From: Stutzerimonas stutzeri
GTDB taxonomy: Bacteria > Pseudomonadota > Gammaproteobacteria > Pseudomonadales > Pseudomonadaceae
NCBI RefSeq assembly: GCF_018138085.1
Contig: NZ_CP073105.1
Span: 2,914,001 to 2,978,000, forward strand
DNA length: 64,000 nucleotides
Direction of reading: 5' to 3'
The notes under the pieces: model-generated
What the model saw: only the letters and a program-made list of their open reading frames with translations
What the model was told of the DNA's origin: nothing
Databases searched by the model: none
Shown: in pieces, positions 39,066 to 47,157 of the stretch
How the letters are laid out: each line of letters starts with the position of its first letter
How positions within the stretch are numbered: the first letter of the stretch is position 1
Made by a program: the position numbers and the translations under genes

Positions 39066-39909
39066 AACTATCAGCTGCGCAGAGAGCCTGCTCGATCATT
39101 GTCCGACGATCGACCATATCGTCATCGTCGACAACGATTCCCAGGACGGCTCTGATCGCGCCTTGCAGCAATGGCTCGATGAAAAGCCTTCCGCCAAGGT
39201 CACGCTGCTTTGCAATCCGGAAAACAATGGCTATGCGGGCGGTAATAACTACGGCTTGCGCTGGGCAATGGAAAATCTCCATCCCGAATATTTCTGGGTA
39301 GTCAATAACGATACCTATGTCGACAGCGATGCCTTCTCGCCATTGCTCGAAGCGTTGAAGCGTGATGATCGGCAATTTGTCGGCTCGCTGGTATTGAGTG
39401 CCGATACCGGGCGCCTGGAATGTTACGGCGGAGGCAAGCTGTACCCGATTCTGGGCAAGGCCCGCCTGCTGGGAAAAAACCAGAGCATCGATGCGTTACA
39501 GCAGCAAGTGCCCCAACATGACCCGGATTACATCATGGGCTGCAGCCTTGCCTTTTCAGCCGCGCTGACCAAGGAAATCGGTCTGATGGATGAAAGTTAC
39601 TTCATGTATTTCGAAGAAGTGGATTGGCAATATCGCGCCCGGCGTTTCGGTGTATCCATCAAGGTAATACCCGAAAGTCGCCTGTTTCATTATGGCTCGC
39701 TTAGCCTCGGTAATCGCTCGGCCTTTTATCATTACTATCGCAACCGCGCAGCAACTCGCTTCAACAAGCGATTCTACGGACCGGTTTTCGCTCTTGTTTC
39801 CGCATTCCTGCTTTCGGCCGTTACAACGATCAAGGAATTCAGAAATCCCGCCCTCGCCTGGTCGGGTATCAAGGGCGCCTTCAAGGGAGTAGCAATGAGT
39901 GTCAAATGA
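39025..39909 (+). CDS. Family 2 glycosyltransferase
   Basis: This 294-residue GT-A enzyme has ALILNYKAATETISCAESLL, the nucleotide-binding IVIVDNDSQDGSD, NNGYAGGNNYGLRWA and the metal-binding region WVVNNDTYV. The acceptor region is MGCSLAFSAALTKEIGLMDESYFMYFEEVDW, with the ED/EVDW motif typical of rhamnosyltransferase-like GT2 enzymes. Transfer of D-rhamnose from the gmd/rmd product is a plausible role but inferred. Bases 39241-39300 hold 28 G+C of 60, lower than in neighbouring genes. AAGGA precedes the ATG, and the gene overlaps both neighbours. Confidence 0.86.
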   Translation: MNVALILNYKAATETISCAESLLDHCPTIDHIVIVDNDSQDGSDRALQQWLDEKPSAKVTLLCNPENNGYAGGNNYGLRWAMENLHPEYFWVVNNDTYVDSDAFSPLLEALKRDDRQFVGSLVLSADTGRLECYGGGKLYPILGKARLLGKNQSIDALQQQVPQHDPDYIMGCSLAFSAALTKEIGLMDESYFMYFEEVDWQYRARRFGVSIKVIPESRLFHYGSLSLGNRSAFYHYYRNRAATRFNKRFYGPVFALVSAFLLSAVTTIKEFRNPALAWSGIKGAFKGVAMSVK

Positions 39910-40660
39910 TACCAGTGCGTTCGGAATAGACTTTTATTCCGGCAATAAAAAGACGTTATTGAGCTGCATCCGCGAAGGCGTAAAACAACCCTTTTCGTTT
40001 GTAGTAACGCCGAATGTCGACCACCTCGTTCAACTCGAGCACGACGAAGCGCTGCGCGATGCCTATGCCAAGGCGCGCTGGAGGCTGTGTGACAGCCGCA
40101 TTCTGCTGTCGCTCCTCAGCCGGCTGGGCGTGCATCTGGACGAAGCCATCCCCGGCAGCGACCTGACGCTGGACCTGCTCAACTGGGCCAACGAAGCGCA
40201 CCTGCGTGTGGTTCTGATCGGGTCGCTGGAAAGCGAAGCGGACAAATTACGGGCGCTCTACCCCGGTATCGATCTGTATCACTACAACCCGCCGATGGGC
40301 TTTATCAAGAAGCCCGAAGAAGTGCAGCGCTGCCTGCAGTTCGTACGCGAAAACCCGTCGGAACTGGTTCTGTATGCAGTGGGAACGCCTCGCGGGGAAA
40401 TACTCGCCGCGGCGACCCAATCGCATGAACGCACGGGAATGGGCTTCAGCATCGGCGCGTCGATTTCCTTCGCAACCGGCACCATCAAGCGGGCCCCGAA
40501 GTGGATGCGTGAATACAAGCTCGAATGGCTGCACCGCATGTGCATGGAGCCCCGCCGGCTGGCCAAGCGGTATTGGATCGACGCGCTTTACATAGTGCCC
40601 GCCTTTTTGCGGGAGAAGAGCGCCAGGCAGAAACCCAGTCCGGCCAAGCAGGAATCCTGA
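39899..40660 (+). CDS. WecG/TagA/CpsF family glycosyltransferase (GT26)
   Basis: This 253-residue protein has the WecG/TagA pattern: FSFVVTPNVDHLVQLEHDEALRDAYAKA, then LCDSRILLSLLSRLG and IPGSDLTLDLL. The nucleotide region follows (VVLIGS, YNPPMGF, LYAVGTPRGE), and the C-terminus is GFSIGASISFATGTIKRAPKWMREYKLEWLHRM. The family adds N-acetylmannosamine-type or related sugars to lipid-linked intermediates. The start is GTG at 39899, overlapping the GT2 gene by 11 bases, so translational coupling is likely. The first third also looks A+T-richer than the rest. Confidence 0.88.
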   Translation: MSNDTSAFGIDFYSGNKKTLLSCIREGVKQPFSFVVTPNVDHLVQLEHDEALRDAYAKARWRLCDSRILLSLLSRLGVHLDEAIPGSDLTLDLLNWANEAHLRVVLIGSLESEADKLRALYPGIDLYHYNPPMGFIKKPEEVQRCLQFVRENPSELVLYAVGTPRGEILAAATQSHERTGMGFSIGASISFATGTIKRAPKWMREYKLEWLHRMCMEPRRLAKRYWIDALYIVPAFLREKSARQKPSPAKQES

Positions 40661-40729
40661 TCGGCCAGAGTGACCGTCATCCGAACATGCCGAACACGGC
40701 CGTTCAATGACACGACTCGACTTATGAAT

Positions 40730-40776
40730 GGTGCTTCGCTGTATCCAGAGCCCTGTGCCAGGCGGAGCGAAGCACC
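40730..40776. terminator. 11-bp stem hairpin between wecG-like gene and gmd
   Basis: GGTGCTTCGCT pairs perfectly with AGCGAAGCACC across a 25-base loop, ending 37 bases before the gmd start. It may be an internal terminator, an attenuator or an mRNA processing site. Confidence 0.4.
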
Positions 40777-40801
40777 AGCAACTTGAAAAACCTAACCTTG
40801 A

Positions 40802-41845
<1,044 letters not shown>

Positions 41846-41915
41846 CGGCTTCGGCCTGACGATCGAGGCGCCGCACCAGGAGACGGACTGCAGGGTTCCG
41901 CACCCCTTCGTCGCG

Positions 41916-41940
41916 CGCACAGGACAAGCGGTCCTGTGCG
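41916..41940. terminator. 10-bp hairpin between gmd and rmd
   Basis: CGCACAGGAC pairs perfectly with GTCCTGTGCG around a 5-base loop, 71 bases after the gmd stop. It is followed by TGCCTCTCC, only moderately T-rich. It may limit read-through from gmd into rmd. Confidence 0.45.
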
Positions 41941-42123
41941 TGCCTCTCCCGGTACTGCCGCGCTCTGGACGCGGCTGCGGCGACCAGAGCCCGCGAATGA
42001 GGATGCGATGCGGACGCTAGGCTCGAAGTTTGTCGGATAGCCGTAACCGGGACGCAACATCCCATGCCTATATCTGGGATGGAGCGCTCCGCTGAAATTG
42101 GAATTCATCCTATCGGGAAAATC

Positions 42124-43047
42124 ATGCGCAAAGTGCTGATTACCGGCGTCACCGGATTTACCGGCCGCTATATGGCAGAAGAACTCGCAGCCCACGGCTA
42201 CGAAGTTCACGGCCTCAGCTATCGTCGCCCCGTAGACGAGCTGCCTTCGGCGGTTTCGGCCATTCACTGTTGTGCGCTGAACGATGCCGAAACGCTGCGA
42301 ACCCTCCTGTTGGAAATCCGCCCCACCTATGTGGTGCACCTGGCTGCGGTGTCGTTCGTCGCGCATACCGATGCGGATGCCATCTACAACGCCAATCTGC
42401 TCGGTACGCGTCATTTGCTCGAAGCGCTCCGGGTCACCGCCACGGGTGTCGAGGGCGTTCTGCTGGCGAGCAGCGCGAATGTCTACGGCAATGCGACCGA
42501 AGGGGTACTGGACGAGTCATCGCCCTTTGCTCCGGCCAATGACTACGCGGTGAGCAAGGCAGCCATGGAGTTTTTGGCGAGACTGTACGTCGGCAGGCTG
42601 CCACTGATCATTACGCGCCCGTTCAACTACACCGGTGTCGGGCAGGCCGAACAGTTTCTGATCCCCAAGATCGTCGCGCATACCCGCCGTCGTGCCGATG
42701 TCATCGAGCTGGGCAACCTGGATATCGCGCGCGATTTCTGCGACGTCCGGCAGGTCGTCCAGGCGTATCGACGATTGCTCGAAACGCCCGCTGCGGTTGG
42801 CGAAACCGTCAATATCTGTTCGGGCTCGGCGTACACCCTCGAATACGTACTGCAGCAGGCCGCAGCCATTTCCGACCATCGCATGGAAGTCCGGGTCAAT
42901 CCGGCGTTCGTGCGCAGTGCAGACGTAAAGAACCTGTTTGGTTGTCGCACCAAGCTGGATTCGCTCATTGGCGACCTTCCGCAGATCGAACTGAAGGAAA
43001 CGTTGCGCTGGATGATTGAATACCGCGCTCCAGCTGACCGGCTCTGA
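42124..43047 (+). CDS. rmd: GDP-4-keto-6-deoxy-D-mannose reductase (Rmd-type)
   Basis: This 307-residue extended short-chain dehydrogenase has the NAD(P) loop TGVTGFTGRYMAEEL, SSANVYG (Ser117) and Tyr141-x3-Lys145 in YAVSKAAME. TRPFNYTGVGQ and ARDFCDVRQVVQAY are typical of Rmd and related reductases. Together with Gmd it makes GDP-D-rhamnose, the donor used for D-rhamnose polymers in pseudomonads. Homology to other GDP-sugar epimerases means the exact stereochemistry is inferred from the gmd context. The start at 42124 gives MRKVLITGVTG; the frame opens at 42064. The ribosome site is weak. Confidence 0.8.
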   Translation: MRKVLITGVTGFTGRYMAEELAAHGYEVHGLSYRRPVDELPSAVSAIHCCALNDAETLRTLLLEIRPTYVVHLAAVSFVAHTDADAIYNANLLGTRHLLEALRVTATGVEGVLLASSANVYGNATEGVLDESSPFAPANDYAVSKAAMEFLARLYVGRLPLIITRPFNYTGVGQAEQFLIPKIVAHTRRRADVIELGNLDIARDFCDVRQVVQAYRRLLETPAAVGETVNICSGSAYTLEYVLQQAAAISDHRMEVRVNPAFVRSADVKNLFGCRTKLDSLIGDLPQIELKETLRWMIEYRAPADRL

Positions 43048-43617
43048 TAACCGTCATCCGGTCATGGCGACCTGACCGGCCCGGCTTTGCCCAGGCAGCA
43101 TCCGTAGCCGGCCCCCGACCGTCATGGCGTCGCCGATCACGTTCTACACCGCTACCCATGCATCTCCCACAGCTCATGTGAGCAAGCGTGTGGCAGCCGA
43201 ATTGCGCATCGAATCGGCCAGCTAGCGCGCTAGACAGCCCGAGCTGAGCTATCGACCAACCTGCGGCCGAGACCGGCGTCATTTATGTGCACTGCCTTGA
43301 ACCCCAGTGAAACGGAGCGGTCTATGGCTACTGTGAGCAGCAAGGCGCCCGTTCCGAATGCTGCCAAAGGCGAGGACGGGTTGAGCTAACCGAACCATCA
43401 CTCACACGGAACGGTCCTCGAATCCACGTCGGAGACGTACTGCTTCCGGGGCTTTGCGGTAGCGACAACAGGAACGGCCGATTGGATCGTCTTCAGGCAT
43501 TTCGAACTGGTCACCCATCAGGTGCCGCGGACGAATCAACCAGCTCGACCTTCAGTTAAAAGTGAATCCCGCCGTTTCACTTCGTAAAAACAACTATTCC
43601 GTCAAGGATGAAGAACC
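43048..43617. other. 570-base intergenic region before wza
   Basis: This is the longest non-coding stretch in the window. It contains a 21-residue candidate small gene (43324-43389) and several short dyads. The A+T-rich end (about 43550-43610) directly before wza is where its promoter should be. No AlgU-type match with 16-base spacing was found here. Confidence 0.55.
43324..43389 (+). CDS. Candidate 21-residue small open reading frame
   Basis: MATVSSKAPVPNAAKGEDGLS is preceded by a GGAG site 6 bases before the ATG. It lies alone between rmd and wza. A frame this short can arise by chance, and there is no clear hydrophobic segment. It is listed because of the well-placed ribosome site. Confidence 0.25.
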   Translation: MATVSSKAPVPNAAKGEDGLS

Positions 43618-44706
43618 ATGAAACCAATATTTGCTCTCGCTTTCTCTTCCGTTCTGGCGCTCCAGGGATGTGTGTTTTCGCCCGGTCAGTACCTTGACCC
43701 GGATGAGTTCAAGGACGGCGCGAAATCGCAGGACGGTAATGTACAGTTGATCCGCATCACGCCCGATATCCTCAAAGGCGAACTGTCTTCCGACCGGGGC
43801 ACCTCCAGCAAACAGGAGCTGCTCGACTTCAAACCCGAAGCCTACCGCATCGGCCCAAATGACCTGCTCTACATCACCGTCTGGGATCACCCCGAGCTGA
43901 CCGCGCCGTCCGGCCCACAACAGCAGCTGGACGCCAACGGCCGCCTGGTCCGCCCGGATGGCACCCTGTTCTATCCTTACATCGGCAATATCGAAGCAGC
44001 CGGCCGCACCATCGAAGAGCTGCGCTCCCAGATCGCGCGTCGCCTGGCCAACTACATCGATAGCCCACAAGTCGACGTAGCCCTGCTGCGCTATGGCAGC
44101 CAGCGCGTCGTGCTGTCGGGTGCGTTCAACACCGCCGGCGAGGTGCCTGTCACCACCTCTCCGATGACCCTGGTCCAGGCCATTGGCCAGGCGGGCGTCG
44201 ATACCGCTACGGCTGACCTCTCCGGCCTGATCCTCAAGCGCGACGGCCGCGAGTACATGCTCAATCTTGACGACCTGAACCGTCCGGATTCCTGGCTGAA
44301 CGACGTGTACCTGAAGGATGGCGACAAGCTTCACCTGCCCTACAACGACCAGAAGAAGATCTACGTACTGGGTGAGGTTACTCAACCGCAAGCGGTCAAC
44401 TTCAAGGCTTCGAGCTACAACCTGATGGACGCGATCGGCACCGCTGGCGGCATTCGCCAGGATACTGCCGACGGCGAAGCGGTCTACGTGATCCGCGGAG
44501 CTGAAAATATCGCCACCGAGCCGGCCAAGGTCTTCCAGCTGAACGCCGCTTCGCCGACCGCCTTTGCACTGGCCAAGAGCTTCCCGCTCCAGCCGCAGGA
44601 CGTGGTCTTCGTCGGGCCAGCAGGCATCACTCGCTGGAACCGCTTCATCAGCCAACTGCTGCCGTCGGCTACCGTTGTCGGCACCGGTGCCGCGTTCAAC
44701 CGCTGA
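43618..44706 (+). CDS. wza: Polysaccharide export outer-membrane lipoprotein Wza
   Basis: This 362-residue lipoprotein has a signal peptide with lipobox LQGC (Cys18). The polysaccharide export (PES) domain begins YRIGPNDLLYITVWDHPEL and continues RLVRPDGTLFYPYIGNIEAAGRTIEEL. Two SLBB domains follow (QRVVLSGAFNTAGEVPVTTSPMTLVQAIGQAG; KKIYVLGEVTQPQAVNFKASSYNLMDAIGTAGG). The C-terminal amphipathic helix of the pore is RWNRFISQLLPS. It forms the octameric outer-membrane channel fed by Wzc. AAGGATG precedes the start. It lies apart from wzb-wzc, after gmd and rmd, so it probably has its own promoter. Confidence 0.93.
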   Translation: MKPIFALAFSSVLALQGCVFSPGQYLDPDEFKDGAKSQDGNVQLIRITPDILKGELSSDRGTSSKQELLDFKPEAYRIGPNDLLYITVWDHPELTAPSGPQQQLDANGRLVRPDGTLFYPYIGNIEAAGRTIEELRSQIARRLANYIDSPQVDVALLRYGSQRVVLSGAFNTAGEVPVTTSPMTLVQAIGQAGVDTATADLSGLILKRDGREYMLNLDDLNRPDSWLNDVYLKDGDKLHLPYNDQKKIYVLGEVTQPQAVNFKASSYNLMDAIGTAGGIRQDTADGEAVYVIRGAENIATEPAKVFQLNAASPTAFALAKSFPLQPQDVVFVGPAGITRWNRFISQLLPSATVVGTGAAFNR

Positions 44707-44748
44707 TCGGGTAACGCCGTTCAGGTCGATGTTGGCCTGGCAACAGAA

Positions 44749-44780
44749 CCGCAGCCATCCCTCGGACGGCTGCGGTTTTT
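44749..44780 (+). terminator. Rho-independent terminator of wza
   Basis: CCGCAGCC pairs with GGCTGCGG across an 11-base loop and is followed directly by TTTTT. It lies 42 bases after the wza stop. This is the clearest intrinsic terminator in the window. Confidence 0.85.
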
Positions 44781-44919
44781 CGTTTCAGCTCAGCTGACGG
44801 CAGCGGCCCCGCGAAAGACAACCTGCAGCTGGCCCCCGCTGTCCACCGAGCTAACGTTTCGTCGCCAGGCGAGAGCGTGATGCCCGAACGCCTGGCGTAA
44901 CGAACACCGATTGCCCCGC

Positions 44920-45108
44920 CTACTCCGTCGGGATGCTCGGATCATCCTCGAACATATCGATGTCTTCATCGCTGAGCCCTGCATCCTCGGGGTCCGACAT
45001 CGGCGTGTCGTTTATGCTCGCGCCATCGGGATCCCCCGGGAGCGGCGTATCCGCTTCGGAGTCGTTTGCGGCCAATACTGCAGCGCCCATCATCATTTCG
45101 ACTTGCAT
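44920..45108 (-). CDS. 62-residue highly acidic small protein
   Basis: This 62-residue frame begins MQVEMMMGAAVLAANDSEAD and is strongly acidic in its second half (DPEDAGLSDEDIDMFEDDPSI). GAGGTG precedes the ATG at 45108. It has no membrane segment and no known motif. It is divergent from the curlin-like gene at 45378 and convergent with wza. Whether it belongs to either system is unknown. Confidence 0.55.
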   Translation of the reverse strand: MQVEMMMGAAVLAANDSEADTPLPGDPDGASINDTPMSDPEDAGLSDEDIDMFEDDPSIPTE

Positions 45109-45199
45109 GCATCACCTCGCAGCGAGGCCCCCAATGGCCCCTGCAGATATCGAGCGTTGATGAAAGCGATTGGTGCGCACCAGTGGTCGGAGCAGCGAA

Positions 45200-45213
45200 G
45201 CTGCCCGGGCAGC
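45200..45213. repeat. 14-base perfect palindrome upstream of the curlin-like gene
   Basis: GCTGCCCGGGCAGC is self-complementary. It lies in the 269-base region between the divergent acidic-protein and curlin-like genes and could be a regulator site. Confidence 0.25.
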
Positions 45214-45377
45214 AAGCCCAACGCTAAGCTCGAGCCTCAGAGCGCTCCGGTACTAATCCCGTACTTGTGGCCATTTGATCCCTTCGATCTATACCGAGGC
45301 CGGGGCAACTCAACAACAATCTCATTGCTTCGCTTCTTGGTGTACGGAGCCCTATCCACTGAGAATGGGAGATTCCA

Positions 45378-46421
45378 ATGTCCAAGCTGACTCCTCTCGC
45401 TGCCGCACTCCTGTTGATGACAAGCGGCACCCTCATGGCCAATGAGCAACTCGCAGAGATTGAACAGATCGGCACCGATAACATCGCGCAGCAGACACAA
45501 AGCGGCACGATGCAGCGATCCTTCATTCGCCAGAACGGTACGGCCAACGATGCGCTGACCGACCAATCAGGCGATGCGGGCAAAGGAAGCCAGGCCAGCA
45601 TCGAGCAGACCGGCACATACAACGCCGCCGAGGTCTATCAGGTCCATGCAAGCTCCTCCGGCCTTGCCAGCGCGGAAATCTCGCAGTCCGGCGATTCTAA
45701 TAGCGCCTACATCGAGCAGCTGCAGTACCTGGGCGATCTTGTCGCAACGGCAAGCGTTCGCCAGGAGGGCAGCGGCAACCAGCTCGAAGCCCGGCAGACA
45801 TGGGTGAACAACCAGCTGGACGTGGTTTCCCTAGGTCAGGACAACACCGTGCATGTCGACCAGACCGGCTTCAGCATGGCGGACATCCAGCAGACCGGCG
45901 CGCAGAACCTGGTGCAGCTGCAGCAGCTGAGCGCGGGCATCGGCGGCGGGACTGCTACGGTCGAACAGGACGGTGTGGCCAATCAGGCCAACATCTATCA
46001 GACATCGGGACGCTACCCAGCCGGCGATGTGATGCTGCAACAGTCCGGCACCGCCAACCTCGCACAGATCAACACCAGCGATGGCCACAGCTTGCTGAAC
46101 TATGCCCAGCGGGGCGCGGGCAACGAGCTGACCGCCCATTTCAGTGGGCATGGCTCGCGGATCGACGGTTATTCGGAGGGTAACGATAACCAGGTAGCGG
46201 TATCGCAGGTCGGTGACGACAACAGTCTGGACATCGCGCAGATCGGCTCGGACAACCTGATCGACGCCTATCAGGGTTTTCATAACCACGAGGCGCTGAT
46301 CAGCCAGTCCGGTGACGGCAACCAGGCGATCCTGCGACAGGAGACGCTGACGTATCAGGGTGCTTCGGCCAGCATCGTCCAGAACGGCAGTGGCAACCTG
46401 GCCAGCGTCGTCCAGCAATGA
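45378..46421 (+). CDS. Secreted curlin-repeat (CsgA/CsgB-like) amyloid-type protein
   Basis: This 347-residue protein has a signal peptide (about 1-21, ending LMA) and about 14 tandem repeats of the curlin type, V/I-x-Q-x-G-x2-N-x5-Q. Clear units include IEQIGTDNIAQQTQ, IRQNGTANDALTDQ, ISQSGDSNSAYIEQ, VEQDGVANQANIYQ, VSQVGDDNSLDIAQ, ISQSGDGNQAILRQ and IVQNGSGNLASVVQ. In curli the Gln and Asn ladders stack into amyloid. E. coli CsgA has five repeats, so this protein is far longer. No CsgG, CsgE or CsgF export gene is in the window. Its place next to an exopolysaccharide locus suggests a matrix protein. GGGAG precedes the ATG. Confidence 0.8.
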   Translation: MSKLTPLAAALLLMTSGTLMANEQLAEIEQIGTDNIAQQTQSGTMQRSFIRQNGTANDALTDQSGDAGKGSQASIEQTGTYNAAEVYQVHASSSGLASAEISQSGDSNSAYIEQLQYLGDLVATASVRQEGSGNQLEARQTWVNNQLDVVSLGQDNTVHVDQTGFSMADIQQTGAQNLVQLQQLSAGIGGGTATVEQDGVANQANIYQTSGRYPAGDVMLQQSGTANLAQINTSDGHSLLNYAQRGAGNELTAHFSGHGSRIDGYSEGNDNQVAVSQVGDDNSLDIAQIGSDNLIDAYQGFHNHEALISQSGDGNQAILRQETLTYQGASASIVQNGSGNLASVVQQ

Positions 46422-46496
46422 TGACAACCCCGAGGGCATGAGCGAGCTGGAAAGCCCGGCGCTGGGCTTTCCAGCAGTTAACGCGGATCATCGAAG

Positions 46497-47123
46497 CTAG
46501 CGCGGACGCTGCACCGCTCTCAGCTTCCCGCTGCCACCACCGCCGCAGAAGAACCCGCCATTACCGTCGTATTCGAGGCCCGATACACCGATGTCCGGGG
46601 GCATTTCCACGGTGCTCAGCACTTCCCCGGTTGCCGGATCGATATGCCTCAGTTCGCTCTCGCCCTCTTCCCAGACGCCATGCCAGAGGTCGCCCTCCGC
46701 CCAGGTGACGCCGGTGACGAAACGGTTGGACTCGATGGTGCGCTGCACCGCACCTGTTTGCGGGTCCAGTTGATAGATTTTTCGGCCGCGATACTGCCCT
46801 ACCCACAGCGATCCTTCAGCCCAAGCGAGACCCGACGCGTCGTCAGGCGCCGGAATCGAGGCGAGCACGGCCCCGGTGTCCAGGTCGATCTTCTGAATGC
46901 GGTCGCCGGAGATCTGAAACAGGTGCTGGCCATCGAAGGCCGTTCCGGCATCCGCGCGGGTGTCGAACGAACGCAGGGTCTGACCACTCGCCGGGTCGAG
47001 CGCGTGCAGTTTGTCGCCACTGGCAAACCAGACGTGGCGCCCGTCGTAACTGACGCCGTGTACGCTGTCGACGCCGGCGAAAGGACCATATTCGCGAGTG
47101 ATTTGAGCTGTTGATCGATTCAT
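46497..47123 (-). CDS. Beta-propeller protein (glutamine-cyclotransferase/SMP-30-like repeats)
   Basis: This 208-residue protein is made of repeated beta-blade motifs such as GVSYDGRHVWFASGDKLHALDPASG, TAFDGQHLFQISGDRIQKIDLDTG, GLAWAEGSLWVGQYRGRKIYQLDPQTG and GVTWAEGDLWHGVWEEGESELRHIDPATG. The pattern (W-x-E-G-x-L-W, then D-P-x-T-G) is that of bacterial glutaminyl cyclotransferase-like and PQQ-like propellers. It has no signal peptide, so it is cytoplasmic unless exported by another way. Function is unknown. A very strong GGAGGAAG ribosome site precedes the ATG. It lies 34 bases downstream of the regulator gene. Confidence 0.65.
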   Translation of the reverse strand: MNRSTAQITREYGPFAGVDSVHGVSYDGRHVWFASGDKLHALDPASGQTLRSFDTRADAGTAFDGQHLFQISGDRIQKIDLDTGAVLASIPAPDDASGLAWAEGSLWVGQYRGRKIYQLDPQTGAVQRTIESNRFVTGVTWAEGDLWHGVWEEGESELRHIDPATGEVLSTVEMPPDIGVSGLEYDGNGGFFCGGGGSGKLRAVQRPR

Positions 47124-47157
47124 TGCGCTTCCTCCTTGGTAGGTGGAGAAATCCTAC

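Noticed and set aside
40681..40720. Fourth AlgU-type promoter before gmd (GAACAT...TCAAT)
   Set aside because: The spacing is 15 bases and the -35 element deviates at the fifth base, so it does not match the other three.
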